From NCBI RefSeq assembly GCF_004348415.1, contig NZ_SMKI01000014.1, forward strand, positions 1-35,126: 35,126 nucleotides of DNA, given 5' to 3'. Below the pieces are notes generated by a model, which did not search any database, was not told the DNA's origin, and worked only from the letters and a program-made list of their open reading frames with translations. Below are positions 24,853 through 35,126 of this stretch, piece after piece (position 1 is the stretch's first letter; every line of letters begins with the position of its first letter). Made by a program: the position numbers and the translations under genes. Source of the stretch: Streptomyces hainanensis. Lineage in GTDB: Bacteria; Actinomycetota; Actinomycetes; Streptomycetales; Streptomycetaceae.

Positions 24853-25063
24853 GGTGGCCCTCCATCGCCTCGACCAGGCTCTTCGGGCGCATGTCGGTCC
24901 AGTTCTTCTCCACGTAGTCCAGGCAGCTCCCGCGGTCGTCCTCGTCGTGGGCGACGCTCCATCCGGCAGGCACGTCGATGTGGGCCGGCCACAGGGAGTG
25001 CTGGCCCTCGTCGTTGGTGAGAACGAGGAAGCGGCCTTCCTCGTCGTCGAAGGGGTTCGACAT
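24845..25063 (-). CDS. MbtH-family NRPS accessory protein
   Basis: The 72-residue protein matches the MbtH family throughout. It has NPFDDEEGRFLVLTNDEGQHSLWP, the VPAGW turn, and the signature SCLDYVEKNWTDMRPKSL near the C-terminus, including the conserved tryptophans. MbtH proteins bind adenylation domains and are needed for their solubility or activity. The start ATG 25063 has AAGGAG 5 nt upstream. It follows NRPS-2 by 71 bp and overlaps the M20 gene by 8 bp. It may activate one or more of the three visible A domains; which ones cannot be told from the sequence. Confidence 0.95.
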   Translation of the reverse strand: MSNPFDDEEGRFLVLTNDEGQHSLWPAHIDVPAGWSVAHDEDDRGSCLDYVEKNWTDMRPKSLVEAMEGHRA

Positions 25064-25134
25064 TCGGGCTCCTTGAGGTCGAGGCGGGTGAGTCGGATGG
25101 GTCGGCGGCCCTGGCGGCGGGTCGAGCCCCGGGC

Positions 25135-28100
25135 TCACGCCCGGTCGGCGGCGCCGTGCGTCGCGTACTCGCCGAGGACCGCGTCCAGCAGGTCGGCGAG
25201 GCGGCGGGCCGTGGCGTGCTCGAAGAGCTCCGAGCGGTACCCGATGCGGCACTCCAGGGCGCCGGACGGGTTGTCACGGGCTTCCCGGAACTCGAACGCG
25301 AGGTCGACCTTGGCCGAACCCTGCCGCGCCGGCAGGAGTACCGCGCCGCTCTCCCCGAGGCGGGGCAGTCCGGCGTCCGCCGGGGTGCAGGACACCATGG
25401 TCTGGAACAGCGGGTTCCGGTTCACCGCGCGGGGCGGCCTCAGTTCCATGACGAGGCGGTCGAAGGGGATGTCCTGGTGGGCGTAGGCGGCCAGCGCGGT
25501 TTCGCGGAGCCGCGTGACCAGTTCGCCCGGCTTCGGATCCCCGGTGGTGTCCACCCGCAGCACCACCGTGTTGACGAAGTGTCCGACCACGGCGGTGAGC
25601 TGGCTGTCCGTGCGGCCGGCCACCGGTGTTCCCAGCGGCACGTCGGTACCGGCGCCGAGTCTGGTCAGGAGCGTGGCCACGGCGGCCTGGAGGACCATGA
25701 GCAGCGAGGCGTCGGACTCCCTGGCCAGCGCGCGCAGTCCGGCCACCGTCCCGGGACCCCACCGGACGGTGAGCCAGTCGGTGGTGAGCGCCGAAGCGCT
25801 CTCCCTGGGGTGATCGAGGGGCAGGGCGATCTCCGCGGGGAGATCCCTCAGCGCCCGCCACCAGTAGTCGAGTTGCCGCCGAGCGAACTCGGTGGGCTTC
25901 TCGGGCGTCCCCAACAGGCCGCTGTACCAGGCGGCGAAGTCCGCGTAGGTGACGGGGAGGGGCGTCCACGTCGGTGCCCGCCCGGCGGAACGAGCCCGGT
26001 ACGCGGCGGCCAGGTCACCCCACAGCGCGTCCATGGACCACCCGTCGACCGCCAGGTGGTGGAACACCAGCGACAGCACGTACTCGCACCCGGTTCCCGT
26101 CCCGGAGGCCGAGCCGGCCTGTGGGGAGCCGGCCCGTGGGGAGCCGGCCTGTGGGGAGCCGGCCTGTGGGGAGTCCACGGCGCGGCCTTCCGGGGGGCGG
26201 ACGCGGAACAGGCGAGCTCGCCACGGCAGCTCCCGCTCCAGGTCGAACTCCCCGCGCTCCTCCCCCTCCAGCAGCTCGGCGAGGTCCCCGGCCGACACGT
26301 CGACGGCCTCCAGCCGATCGGTCGTCGCGTCCGCGGCGAGCACGCGCGGCACCGGCCGGCCGTCCTCGTCGGAGATCAGGGTGCGCAGCGCGTCGTGCCG
26401 AGCGACCACGTCATGGAACGCCCGGCCCAGCGCGGTCGCGTCCAGCGGGCCCGACAGGCGCACCGCGAAGGGCACGTTGTAGGCGGAACGAAATCCCTCG
26501 AGCTGGTGCAGGAACCACAGTCCCTGCTGCGACGGAGCCAGCACGGGCGCCGTGGTCGCCGCCGTTCCGGCCCGCAGCGGCGGCCGGCTCACGGTCTGGT
26601 CACCCGACGTGTCGGCCCCGCGTACCCGCCGTCCCAGATCCGCGGCGAGTTCGCTCAGCGGGGAGGGCCGCAGCACGGTCCGGAGCGGCACCGCGATCCC
26701 CAGGTGGCGCTGAAGGCGGAACATCAGCCGGGTGGCGAGGAGCGAGTTGCCGCCGCGCCCGAAGAAGGTGTCCGACCTTGCGACGTGGGGGACCCTGAGC
26801 AGCTCCTTCCAGAGCCCGACCAGCAGTTCCTCGATCGGGTTCGTGGGCGGCTGGGGTGTGGACGGCGCCGGCCGCGCGACCGGCGTGCCGGGCGCCCGAG
26901 TGGCCGGCGCACCGGCGGGGCCCGCCCGGCGAGCCCTTCGCGGATGCGGCAGGGCACCGCGGTCGACCTTGCCGTTCGCGTTGAGCGGCAGCCGGTCGAT
27001 CGGCACCAGCACGCTCGGCACCAGGTCGACGGGGAGTCGCTCGCCGAGCCATTCGCGCAGACCGCCGACGTCGTCGGGGCCGGCCGGGACGTAGTACCCC
27101 ACCAGCCGGCGGGACTGGCCGGCCTCGACGACGGACGCCACGGCCTGCCGGACGTCCGGATGCGCCGTCATGGCGGACTCGACCTCGGCGAACTCGACGC
27201 GATACCCGTTGACCTTGGCCTGGTCGTCGTCCCGGCCCTGGAACTCCAGCTGGCCGTCGGGCAGCCACCGGCCGAGGTCGCCGGTGCGGTACATCCGAGC
27301 GCCTGGGCGGTCGCCGAACGGGTCCGGCACGAACCGGGAGGCGGTGATGCCGGGCATTCCGGCGTAGCCGCGGACGACGCAGTCACCGCCGATGTACAGA
27401 TCCCCCGTGACGCCCACGGGTACCGGCACGAGCGCGCCGTCCAACACGTACATGGTGGTGTTCGGGATGGCCCGACCGATGGGCACCAGGCCCCCCGGCG
27501 CGGCCCCCGGCCCGTGCGCGCCGGGTGTGTAGGTGGTGTTGCCGACCGACGCCTCGGTGGGGCCGTACTCGTTCAGGATCGCCGAGGAGGGGTCGTGCGC
27601 CCGCCAGGTGGCCAGGGTGTGCGCGGGGAAGGCGTCGGCTCCCACCACGAGGGTCGCCGCCAACTCGCGCAGCCGCTCCGGCGGGAGCAGTTCCTGAAGC
27701 AGTTCGAGCTGGCCGGGGGTCATCTTGATGAAACTGAACGGCGCCCAGGCGGACAGCTGTTCCGCCATGTCCACCACGGAGAGGGACTCGTCGAGGACGC
27801 ACAGCCGCTCGCCTCGAAGCAGCGGCGTGTACAGGTTGGGTACCACCATGTCGTAGGCGATGGACGAGAAGAGCGGGGCGCCACCGCCGCCTCGCGAGGC
27901 GTACTCCTCCTCGCACCAGCCCAGGTAGTTGACGACCCCGGAGTGCGGCACCAGAACGCCCTTGGGGCGGCCGGTGGAACCGGACGTGTAGATCACGTAC
28001 ATCAGGTTCCGCGGTTCGCCGATCCGCCCGAGATCGTGGTCCGGCTGCGTGTCGATCCCGCTGCTCGGGGCGTCGACGTTCACGGGCCGCCAGGGTCCTT

Positions 28101-31100
28101 CCGGGAGCGAGGCACAGGTCGCGTCGCGGGTCAGGACGAGGGAGGCGCCCGCGTCGCGGAGGATGTGCTCCACCCGGGCGGCCGGGTGCCTGGGGTCGAG
28201 CGGGAGGTAGGCCGCGCCGGCCTTCAGCACACCGAGCAGCAGCACGGGGAGGAGCGCGTCCCGCTGGCTGTGCACGGCGACCACCGTCTCCGGCCCGGCC
28301 CCCCGGCGGCGCAGACAACGGGCGAGTCGGTTGGCGCGCCCGTTGAGTTCGGCGTAGGTCAACTCGAGCCCGCCGTCGGTGACGGCCACGGCGTCGGGGG
28401 AACGCCGCACCTGCTCCTCGAACAACTCGTGCACGCAGCGATCGGTGCGGTAGGCGCGGGACGGCCCGTTCCACTCGGTCGACATCCGGTGCCGCGTGGC
28501 ATCGCTGACCGGGGAGTGCGACTCGTGGCGTCCGTCGGCGTCCGTCATCGCCGTCATGACCGACAGGTACAGGTCCCGGATCGACTCCGCCTGGGCGTCG
28601 GAGATCTTCGCCGTGTAGTAGTCCATGCGGAGCAACATCCGCGCGGAGACGGGGTCGCGGACCATTCCGACGCCGAGCGCGTAGTTCGTCGGCTCGGCAC
28701 GGAAGTCCGCGCGCGGGGCCACCCCGCCGCTGAGGAACTCGACCCCGGTGTTCAGCGCCTGGCTCAGCACGTGGAAGTGCAGGTAGACGAACGTGGTGTC
28801 GAACAGCTCCTGGTCCTCGGTCCCGTCGGTGTCCCACTGGATGTTCGCCAGCGGGTACCGGCGGTGGGGCAGCATCCCCACTTCGGCCTCGTGGACCCGG
28901 CGGACGAGATCGGCCCAGGTGCCGCTCCCGAGATCGACCCGCAGGGGCGGCATGTTGAGGTACATGCCGAGCACGTCGGTGCTGTCGATGTCCTCGGGGC
29001 GTCCGTTGGCACACAGGCCGCTCACCACGTCGCTCTGCCCCGTGCTGAGGCCGACGACCTTCAGGTGCGCCGCCAGCAGCACCGACTTGACGGGTACGCC
29101 GAGCCCGGCCGCGACGGCGTGCAGGCCGGAGACCACGTGCTCCGGCACGATCAGTTCCAGAGAGCGGTGGGTGGCCTCCGGGGTCGAGGTGAACCGCCAG
29201 TTGCGTACGCCGTCGACCAGCTCTCCGTCGCTGCCCGTGTCGTGGTTCCCGCCGAGCGCGAGGCCGTTGACGGGCCAGGCCGGGATCCGCGTCGGCCGGA
29301 AGTCCTTCAGCTGCTCGGTCCAGTACCGCCGCGACGCGCCCGAGGCGACCTCCTCGCGTTCGGCCGCGATGAACTCGCTGTACGTGGACCGGGGCGGCGC
29401 GATGTGCGGTGTCTCCGGGTCCTTCAGCAACCGCAGATACCGTTCGAGGAGCTCGGCGTGGAAGCTGAACATGCTCCACCCGTCGAAGATCGCGTGGTGT
29501 TCGGTCAGCGTCCACTGGAACGTGTCATCCGTGCGGCGGTGCAGGAACCCGCGGAGCAGCGGCGGCCGGGACAGGTCCAGGGGACGTTTCCGTTCGCGGT
29601 GGAAGAGGTTCCCGATGACCTCCTCCTGCTCTGCCTCGGGCATCCCGCGCAGGTCCTCGAACTCCAGGGGCATCGTGGCCGTGGCGTGGACCACCTGGAA
29701 GGGCTCGGAGTAGCCACCGAAGTCGAGAGACGTCCGCAGCATCGGGTGTCGGCCGATGACGTCCCGCAGCGCCCGGGCGAAGCACTCCGCGTCGAAGACC
29801 GCCCGGAGGTGCCAGCTGTTCACGTTGTGGTACGGCAGGTTCTCCCGGTCCCGCTCCATGTGGTAGACCATCCCGGCCTGGAGGGTGGAGACCGGGTAGG
29901 CGTCCTCGGCGTCCTCGGGCAGCAGCGCCCGGTCCGCGGCGCCGATCTGGTCGAAGGGCTTCCGGCGCGGGTCGGCGGCCACCGGATCGACCTGGCGGGC
30001 CCTGGCGGCGATGTCGCCGACGACCGGATGGCGGAACAGGTCCTGGAGCGTGATCTCCCAGCCGAGTTCCCTGACGCGTCCGATGACCTGCAGGCTGCGG
30101 ATCGAGTCCCCACCGAGGTCGAAGAAGTTGTCGCGGGTCCCGACCCGGTCCAGGCCGAGCACCTCGGCCCATGCCCGACACAGCGCCGTCTCGGCGGCGG
30201 TGCCTGGCGCGACGTACCGCTGGGCGAGGTCGGGCCTGGAGCCGTCGGGGGCGGGGAGCGCGGCCCGGTCGACCTTGCCGTTGGCGGTGACCGGGAAGGT
30301 CTCCAGGACCATGAAGACCTGGGGAACCATGTACTCCGGGAGCCTGCCGCCGAGGTAGGCGCGCAGGTCGCTGCTGGTCACGCGCTCGCCGGCGGTCACG
30401 TAGGCGACCAGCCGCCCGCCGGCAGCGTCGTCGTCCCGCCGCGGCAGTACCGCGGCGTTGCGTATCGCCGGGTGTTCGGCGAGCACCGCCTCGATCTCGC
30501 CGGTCTCGATGCGGAAACCCCGGATCTTGACCTGGTCGTCGTTGCGCCCCAGGAACTCCAGGGAGCCGTCGGGGCGGTAGCGGGCGAGGTCGCCGCTCCG
30601 GTACATCCGTTCGCCCGGCTCGCCGAAGGGGCAGGCCACGAAGCGCGCCGCGGTCAGCCCCGGCCGACGCAGATAGCCGCGCGTCACCCCGCCGCCCGCG
30701 ACGTACATCTCGCCCACCACGCCGGGGGGAACGACGTTTCCCCAGCGGTCCAGCACGTAGACGGCCAGGTCCGGGAGCGGCACACCGATGGGGCTGGCGC
30801 CGCCGGCGGTGTCGGCGCCGGTCAGCGGGTGGTAGGTGGAGTGCACCGTGGTCTCGGTGATGCCGTACATGTTGACCAGCCGCGGGACCGCGTCCCCGTG
30901 CCGGGAGAACCAGCGGGCGACGCTGGCCAGATCCAGCGCCTCACCGGCGAAGACCACCAACCGCAGGTCGAGTTGACCGGGGAAGTCGGCCTCGGCCGTC
31001 TCCAGGAGACGGAACGCCGAGGGCGTCTGGTTGAGTACCGTGACCCGCTCGCGGACCAGCAGTTGCAGCAGATCCCGCGGCGAGCGACTCACGGCACGGT

Positions 31101-33234
31101 CGACGATGACCAGTCGCCCGCCGTGCAGCAGGGCGCCCCACATCTCCCAGACGGACACGTCGAAGGCGTAGGAGTGGAACAACGGCCAGACATCACGGGA
31201 GTCGAAGCCGAACCACGGCTCGACGGTGGAGAGCAGCCGGATGACGTTGCGGTGAGTCACCGCGACGCCCTTCGGTCTGCCGGTGGAGCCGGAGGTGTAG
31301 ATGACGTAGGCCAGGCTGTCCGCGGTGTGCGGAACCGCCGCGACGTCCGCCGCGCCGTCGACCGGGGCTCCGGCCGCGTCCAGGTCGATCACCTGCCACC
31401 CGTCGGCGGGCAGCCGGTCCGACACGGCGCCGCGGGAGACCACCACGGAGAGTTCGGCATCGGTGCGGAGGAAGTCCAGCCGCTCGGCCGGGTAGTCGGG
31501 GTCCAGCGGAACGTAGGCCGCCCCGGCCTTGAGCACCCCGAGGAGGGCGGCCACCAGATCCGCGCTACGGGGCAGTGCCACACCCACGAGTTCGCCCGGC
31601 CGCACCCCGGCGGCCCGTAGCCGCCCGGCCAACGCGTCGGCCCGCGCGTTGAGCTCGGCATACGTCAGCTGGCTGTCACCGTCCGTCACCGCGACCGCGT
31701 CGGGGGTGCGCTCGGCCCACTCGGCGACCCGCTGGTGCAGGCCCTGGTCGGAGTCCGGGGCGGGGCGCTCCCGGCGTGCCGGCGCCCGGGTGGCGGGATC
31801 GACCAGGGCCACCTGCCCGATCCTGGCGTCCGGGTCCGTGAGGAAGGCGTCCAGCAGGAGCAGGTAGTCGGCCGCCATCGCCTCGACCGCGGCACGGTCA
31901 TAGAGGTCGGTGTTGTACTCGAGTTCGATCCTGGTGGTTCCGGCGGCGATGACGTTCCAGGTCATGTCGAACTTCGCGGTGGCCCGCTCGACGGGTGCGG
32001 CGGTGGCCACGGCCTCGCCCAGCCGGTAGCCCTCGGCGGGTTCCTCGTGAACCCCGAACACCACCTGGAAGACGGGACTGTGGCTGAGCTCCCGGCGCCC
32101 GCGCTGCACCGCGTCGGAGATCCGCTCGAACGGCACCCCGGCGTGCTCGTGGGCGGCGGCCACGGCGTCCCGGACCGGCTCCAGCAGTTCCCGGTACCGC
32201 GGATTGCCGGACAGATCGGTGCGCAGCGGCACGGTGTTGATCAGCGGGCCCACCATCTCGTCGAGGTCGAAGCCCGTCTCCACGGCGTTCCGAATCGCCA
32301 TCGGGGTGCCGAGGACGATGTCCTCCTGGGAGGTGTAACGGGCCACCAGGGCGGTGAAGGCGGAGTACATCAGCGTGAAGGGGGTGGTGCGCAGGTCGGC
32401 GGACCGCTTCCGTACGGAGTCGCGCAACCGTTCCGGGACCTCGAACAGCAGGGTCTCGCCGGCGAAGGTCTGTTCGGCGGGGCGGGGGCGGGACGGGGGC
32501 AACTGGGTGACCTTCGGCGCCCCCTCGAGCCGGCGCAGCCAGTGCTCCAGCCCACCGGCGGCCTCGCGGGACTCCCCGCCCCGCTGTTCCCAGGCGGCGA
32601 ATCCGTGGTGTCCTGGCGCGGCGGGCAGGACGCCGTCCCGCCCGTCGAGCAGCGCCTCGTAGGACCGCCCGAGGTCGCGCAGGACGAGCCCCATCGACAG
32701 CCCGTCGCAGACGATGTGGTGCACGGTCAGCACCAGCAGGTGACGGTCCTCGGCCAGTCGCAGGAGCAGCGCGCGCAGCGGCCGGCCCCGGTCCAGTGCG
32801 AAGGGCCGCCGCACCTCCTCCTCGGCGAGCGCCATGGCCTCGGCCGCCACCGTGCCGTCGAACGCCGCCCCGGACAGATCGCGATGCCGGAACGGCACCA
32901 CGGGCTCGGGGAGTACGACCTGCGCGGTCCTTCCGTCGCGGGTGGTGAAACCCGTGCGCAGGGCCGGGTGGCGGCGTACCACCTGCTCCAGCGCCCGCTC
33001 CAGGACCTGGGCGTCGAGCGAGCCGGTGACGGTGAAGGCACTCCCGACGTTGTAGGTGGGCGTGCCCGGCTTCCACTGCTCGAAGAACCAGACGTTCCGC
33101 TGCGCGTGGGAGAGCGGCGTCACACCGTCCACCGGGCCGTCCGACGCCACGGGCCGCGACGCGGCCTCCTCCAGCAGGAAGGCGCGCAGTTCCTCGTCGC
33201 GGAACGTGCCGTCGGTCTCGTCGCGTTCAGACAT
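25135..33234 (-). CDS. NRPS-2: C-A(Thr-like)-T-C-A(Asn-like)-T-C
   Basis: The 2699-residue protein has, in order, C1 (~40-480; HHIVCDG ~173), A1 (~497-1000; [31 protein letters not shown]), T1 (GGDSIRS, Ser ~1043), C2 (~1100-1540; EHHAIFDG ~1246), A2 (~1599-2080; [14 protein letters not shown]), T2 (GGNSLL, Ser ~2163) and a terminal C3 (~2215-2660; HHLAVDG ~2394). Eye-read codes are DVWNVAMVH for A1 (close to Thr) and DMPKVGEVG for A2 (nearest to Asn). C2 is divergent and may act on the tethered Thr. C3 has no A domain after it and would pair with NRPS-3. The ATG overlaps the NRPS-1 stop by 8 bp. No epimerisation domain is present. Confidence 0.93.
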   Translation of the reverse strand: MSERDETDGTFRDEELRAFLLEEAASRPVASDGPVDGVTPLSHAQRNVWFFEQWKPGTPTYNVGSAFTVTGSLDAQVLERALEQVVRRHPALRTGFTTRDGRTAQVVLPEPVVPFRHRDLSGAAFDGTVAAEAMALAEEEVRRPFALDRGRPLRALLLRLAEDRHLLVLTVHHIVCDGLSMGLVLRDLGRSYEALLDGRDGVLPAAPGHHGFAAWEQRGGESREAAGGLEHWLRRLEGAPKVTQLPPSRPRPAEQTFAGETLLFEVPERLRDSVRKRSADLRTTPFTLMYSAFTALVARYTSQEDIVLGTPMAIRNAVETGFDLDEMVGPLINTVPLRTDLSGNPRYRELLEPVRDAVAAAHEHAGVPFERISDAVQRGRRELSHSPVFQVVFGVHEEPAEGYRLGEAVATAAPVERATAKFDMTWNVIAAGTTRIELEYNTDLYDRAAVEAMAADYLLLLDAFLTDPDARIGQVALVDPATRAPARRERPAPDSDQGLHQRVAEWAERTPDAVAVTDGDSQLTYAELNARADALAGRLRAAGVRPGELVGVALPRSADLVAALLGVLKAGAAYVPLDPDYPAERLDFLRTDAELSVVVSRGAVSDRLPADGWQVIDLDAAGAPVDGAADVAAVPHTADSLAYVIYTSGSTGRPKGVAVTHRNVIRLLSTVEPWFGFDSRDVWPLFHSYAFDVSVWEMWGALLHGGRLVIVDRAVSRSPRDLLQLLVRERVTVLNQTPSAFRLLETAEADFPGQLDLRLVVFAGEALDLASVARWFSRHGDAVPRLVNMYGITETTVHSTYHPLTGADTAGGASPIGVPLPDLAVYVLDRWGNVVPPGVVGEMYVAGGGVTRGYLRRPGLTAARFVACPFGEPGERMYRSGDLARYRPDGSLEFLGRNDDQVKIRGFRIETGEIEAVLAEHPAIRNAAVLPRRDDDAAGGRLVAYVTAGERVTSSDLRAYLGGRLPEYMVPQVFMVLETFPVTANGKVDRAALPAPDGSRPDLAQRYVAPGTAAETALCRAWAEVLGLDRVGTRDNFFDLGGDSIRSLQVIGRVRELGWEITLQDLFRHPVVGDIAARARQVDPVAADPRRKPFDQIGAADRALLPEDAEDAYPVSTLQAGMVYHMERDRENLPYHNVNSWHLRAVFDAECFARALRDVIGRHPMLRTSLDFGGYSEPFQVVHATATMPLEFEDLRGMPEAEQEEVIGNLFHRERKRPLDLSRPPLLRGFLHRRTDDTFQWTLTEHHAIFDGWSMFSFHAELLERYLRLLKDPETPHIAPPRSTYSEFIAAEREEVASGASRRYWTEQLKDFRPTRIPAWPVNGLALGGNHDTGSDGELVDGVRNWRFTSTPEATHRSLELIVPEHVVSGLHAVAAGLGVPVKSVLLAAHLKVVGLSTGQSDVVSGLCANGRPEDIDSTDVLGMYLNMPPLRVDLGSGTWADLVRRVHEAEVGMLPHRRYPLANIQWDTDGTEDQELFDTTFVYLHFHVLSQALNTGVEFLSGGVAPRADFRAEPTNYALGVGMVRDPVSARMLLRMDYYTAKISDAQAESIRDLYLSVMTAMTDADGRHESHSPVSDATRHRMSTEWNGPSRAYRTDRCVHELFEEQVRRSPDAVAVTDGGLELTYAELNGRANRLARCLRRRGAGPETVVAVHSQRDALLPVLLLGVLKAGAAYLPLDPRHPAARVEHILRDAGASLVLTRDATCASLPEGPWRPVNVDAPSSGIDTQPDHDLGRIGEPRNLMYVIYTSGSTGRPKGVLVPHSGVVNYLGWCEEEYASRGGGGAPLFSSIAYDMVVPNLYTPLLRGERLCVLDESLSVVDMAEQLSAWAPFSFIKMTPGQLELLQELLPPERLRELAATLVVGADAFPAHTLATWRAHDPSSAILNEYGPTEASVGNTTYTPGAHGPGAAPGGLVPIGRAIPNTTMYVLDGALVPVPVGVTGDLYIGGDCVVRGYAGMPGITASRFVPDPFGDRPGARMYRTGDLGRWLPDGQLEFQGRDDDQAKVNGYRVEFAEVESAMTAHPDVRQAVASVVEAGQSRRLVGYYVPAGPDDVGGLREWLGERLPVDLVPSVLVPIDRLPLNANGKVDRGALPHPRRARRAGPAGAPATRAPGTPVARPAPSTPQPPTNPIEELLVGLWKELLRVPHVARSDTFFGRGGNSLLATRLMFRLQRHLGIAVPLRTVLRPSPLSELAADLGRRVRGADTSGDQTVSRPPLRAGTAATTAPVLAPSQQGLWFLHQLEGFRSAYNVPFAVRLSGPLDATALGRAFHDVVARHDALRTLISDEDGRPVPRVLAADATTDRLEAVDVSAGDLAELLEGEERGEFDLERELPWRARLFRVRPPEGRAVDSPQAGSPQAGSPRAGSPQAGSASGTGTGCEYVLSLVFHHLAVDGWSMDALWGDLAAAYRARSAGRAPTWTPLPVTYADFAAWYSGLLGTPEKPTEFARRQLDYWWRALRDLPAEIALPLDHPRESASALTTDWLTVRWGPGTVAGLRALARESDASLLMVLQAAVATLLTRLGAGTDVPLGTPVAGRTDSQLTAVVGHFVNTVVLRVDTTGDPKPGELVTRLRETALAAYAHQDIPFDRLVMELRPPRAVNRNPLFQTMVSCTPADAGLPRLGESGAVLLPARQGSAKVDLAFEFREARDNPSGALECRIGYRSELFEHATARRLADLLDAVLGEYATHGAADRA
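26111..26170. repeat. 15-bp tandem repeat inside the NRPS-2 terminal C domain
   Basis: Four consecutive 15-bp units, GAGCCGGCCTGTGGG with one C/T variant in the second copy, are followed by a partial unit. Read in the NRPS-2 frame they encode SPQAG repeats (one SPRAG) about 30 residues before the HHLAVDG motif of C3, in a predicted surface loop. The unit length is a multiple of three, so copy-number change would keep the frame. Confidence 0.9.
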
Positions 33235-35126
33235 GGTCTCGCCTTTCGATCAGCGCTTGACGCTCATCCACGGGCAGCTCCCAGGCGGTGAGCGCGAGGG
33301 ATGCGCGACGGAGCGTCGCGTCCAGGTCGGTGGCATGGTCGCGAACGACCTCGATCAGGGCGTCGAAGCCGGCGACGTGGAAGAGCTGCGCGGCCGGCAA
33401 CGCGACCCGCAGTGTCTTCCGCAGACGGGAGCTGAGCCGCACCGCGTCCAGGGAACGCCCGCCCAGGGCGAAGAAGTCGCTGGAGGGGCCGATCTGTTCG
33501 GCGGGGACGTCCAGCACCTCCGACCAGAGCCGAGCGAGCAGCCCGCGCAGCGGATCGGGGCAGGCGGTGGCCAGAACCTCCCGGTAGCCGCTCGCCACCC
33601 GCTCCGCGGTGGCCCGGTCGTAGCGGTCCGTGGCACAGGTGACCCGGACGCCGAGTGTGGAGCCGTGGTCGGTGACGCCGAGGATCAGGTCGAGCTTGGC
33701 CGAGGGCGGGTTGAGCAGTCGGCAGGTCCAGTCCAGATCCGCCGGCGGCGGCACCCGTCCGTGGTGCCCGAGCTCGAAGAGCATGCGGTACGCCGGTTCC
33801 CGTCCGGTCCACAGGGTGTGGAACGGCACGTCCTTCCAGAGGAAGGCGGCTGAGACCCGTTCCTGCGTTCGGCGTACCTGTTCCGCGAAGGGGGTGTCGT
33901 CCGAGGCGTCGGTCCGCACCGGCAACGTGTTGAAGAACGGCCCGACCAGCCCCTCGCACTCCGCGCGGTCCCGGGTGGTGACCGTGGTACCGAGCACCAG
34001 GTCCCGCTGGCCGGTCAGCCGCCGCAGCAGGACCTGGAACGCGGTGAAGAGGACCACGTAGGGAGTGACGCCGAGGCTCCGCGCCGTCGCACGGACCGCC
34101 GCGGTGCACGCCTCGTCGAGGGTGGACTCGACGGTGTGCCCGGCGCGGCCGGCCGACGCGGGCGCTTCCCCGGCCCCGGGGAGCGCGGCGGGGGCCGGCG
34201 CCCCATCGAGCTCGTGGCGCCAGTACGCCTGCGCCGCCGCGGTGCGCTCGGCGCCGGCCACCCGGCGCTGCCAGGCGGCCACGTCCCGGAACTGTAGGGG
34301 CAGCGGGGCGAGTTCGCGGCCCTCGTAGGCCATGGCCAGGTCGCCGAGCAGGCATTCGAGCGAGCCGCCGTCCACCACGAGGTGGTGGCAGGTCAGTAGC
34401 AGGATGTGGCGCTCGGGGGCGACGCGCAGCAGGTCGGCGCGGAGCAGTGGCGGCCGTGCGAGGTCGAAGGGTTCGGCGATCAGCCGGGCCATCAGCGCCT
34501 CGGCCGCCGGGCCGGCCTCGCCCTCCGCCGCTCCCTCACCGCCGAGATCGTGTACGGTCCAGGGCGGTTCCGCCTGGGGGAGGGTGACCGTCTCTGGGAG
34601 GCCGTCGTCCCCGTCGAGGAACCCGGTGCGGAGCACCGCGTGCCGCTCGACGACCCTCCCGAGGGCGTGCCGGAGCCGGTCGGCCGCCAGGGCGCCGGTG
34701 ATCTCGACGGCCCAGGGGACGTGGTAGGCCGCGGTACCCGGCTGCCACCGCTCGAAGAGCCAGATCGCCTCCTGGGCCGGCGCGACCGGCAGCGGGGTGC
34801 CTTCCGGGTGCGGCACCGGGGCCTTCTCGACCGCCGGGGCGGAGCCCCGGCCCGGCCGATGTGCCTCGATGGCCGTGTCGATCGCGCGGGCCGCCTCCCG
34901 CGGGGTGGGCGCCAGGCTGACGAGTTCTCTGGGCAGGTCGACTCCGAACCGTTCGCTCAGCCGGTTGGCCGCCCGGATCGCCGAGAGGGAGTGACCGCCC
35001 AGGGCGAAGAAGTTGTCGTCCCGGCCGACGTCCTCCGGGGCGATCAGGTCGATGACCTGGGACCACACCTCGGCGACGGCCCGTTCCAGCGGCCCTTCCG
35101 GCGGGACCTGGGCGGCGGGGGCGGCC
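33227..35126 (-). CDS. NRPS-1, 5'-truncated: ...T-C-T with no A domain in the last module
   Basis: The gene runs off the right edge; the frame is open to 35126. The visible 632 residues start in a carrier domain ([17 protein letters not shown]), continue into a complete condensation domain ([38 protein letters not shown]), and then go directly into a second carrier domain ([19 protein letters not shown]). There is no adenylation domain between C and T: the HHxxxDG-to-carrier distance fits the rest of one C domain and none of the A-domain core motifs appear. It ends with a short helical tail. The stop overlaps the NRPS-2 start by 8 bp. The last carrier must be loaded in trans or act as a relay. 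Confidence 0.9.
   Translation of the reverse strand, partial: AAPAAQVPPEGPLERAVAEVWSQVIDLIAPEDVGRDDNFFALGGHSLSAIRAANRLSERFGVDLPRELVSLAPTPREAARAIDTAIEAHRPGRGSAPAVEKAPVPHPEGTPLPVAPAQEAIWLFERWQPGTAAYHVPWAVEITGALAADRLRHALGRVVERHAVLRTGFLDGDDGLPETVTLPQAEPPWTVHDLGGEGAAEGEAGPAAEALMARLIAEPFDLARPPLLRADLLRVAPERHILLLTCHHLVVDGGSLECLLGDLAMAYEGRELAPLPLQFRDVAAWQRRVAGAERTAAAQAYWRHELDGAPAPAALPGAGEAPASAGRAGHTVESTLDEACTAAVRATARSLGVTPYVVLFTAFQVLLRRLTGQRDLVLGTTVTTRDRAECEGLVGPFFNTLPVRTDASDDTPFAEQVRRTQERVSAAFLWKDVPFHTLWTGREPAYRMLFELGHHGRVPPPADLDWTCRLLNPPSAKLDLILGVTDHGSTLGVRVTCATDRYDRATAERVASGYREVLATACPDPLRGLLARLWSEVLDVPAEQIGPSSDFFALGGRSLDAVRLSSRLRKTLRVALPAAQLFHVAGFDALIEVVRDHATDLDATLRRASLALTAWELPVDERQALIERRDHV

Noticed and set aside
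26111..26170. CRISPR-like repeat array
   Set aside because: The 15-bp units abut without spacers and lie in frame inside a coding sequence.
29475..29510. Nocardicin-like beta-lactam formation by C2
   Set aside because: The beta-lactam-forming domain has an extra His before HHxxxDG; here that residue is Glu, and the upstream A domain looks Thr-like rather than Ser-like.
25156..31620. Very long plus-strand open frame opposite NRPS-2
   Set aside because: It mirrors NRPS-2 because of high third-position GC. Its translation is low-complexity Gly/Val/Arg/His/Gln text without recognisable domains.
14816..35126. bldA (TTA codon) control of the cluster
   Set aside because: The TTA-containing spots I checked by eye (near 15955, 18317, 22497, 32335) are out of frame. 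A computed scan would be needed to exclude others.

Overview
The window is very GC-rich DNA with strong third-position GC bias, GTG starts alongside ATG, tight 4-bp gene overlaps and HrdB-like promoters. This points to a Streptomyces-type actinomycete (genus inferred). I saw no rRNA, tRNA, insertion sequence or CRISPR array.

Left part (1-10.5 kb): a pectin/uronate catabolic region. It holds a secreted family-1 pectate lyase, a beta-lactamase-fold serine hydrolase, a divergent pair of uronate dehydrogenase (udh) and 5-dehydro-4-deoxyglucarate dehydratase (kdgD), an unknown gene coupled to kdgD, and then, past an NCS2 purine-type permease and a Nudix hydrolase, an IclR regulator divergent from a 2,5-dioxovalerate dehydrogenase. 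Together these would convert galacturonate/glucuronate to 2-oxoglutarate; the sugar-acid dehydratase step is not in the window. A shared 17-bp element lies just downstream of the udh, kdgD and dehydrogenase promoters and is proposed as the IclR operator.

Middle part (10.5-14.8 kb): a Tat-exported PhoX-type phosphatase with PHO-box-like sequences upstream and a strong terminator downstream, an AhpD/CMD-like protein, an Rrf2 regulator flanked by two similar GGA-N9-TCC sites, and an NHL-repeat protein.

Right part (14.8-35.1 kb, all minus strand): the downstream end of a nonribosomal peptide cluster that continues beyond the right edge. In transcription order: NRPS-1 (5' truncated, ...T-C-T with no A domain between its last C and T), NRPS-2 (C-A-T-C-A-T-C), an MbtH protein, an M20 carbamoylase-like amidohydrolase, a LOG-family protein, an MFS exporter, NRPS-3 (A-T-TE with an unusual N-terminal extension), then hmaS, hmO and hpgT, which make 4-hydroxyphenylglycine (Hpg). 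Eye-read A-domain codes are Thr-like (DVWNVAMVH), Asn-like (DMPKVGEVG) and Hpg-like (DIYHLGLLF). The visible line is therefore inferred to end ...-X-Thr(or dehydrobutyrine)-Asn-like-Hpg, with X loaded in trans and Hpg the C-terminal residue released by TE. I do not recognise this architecture as that of a known Hpg peptide. It is the most interesting system in the window.
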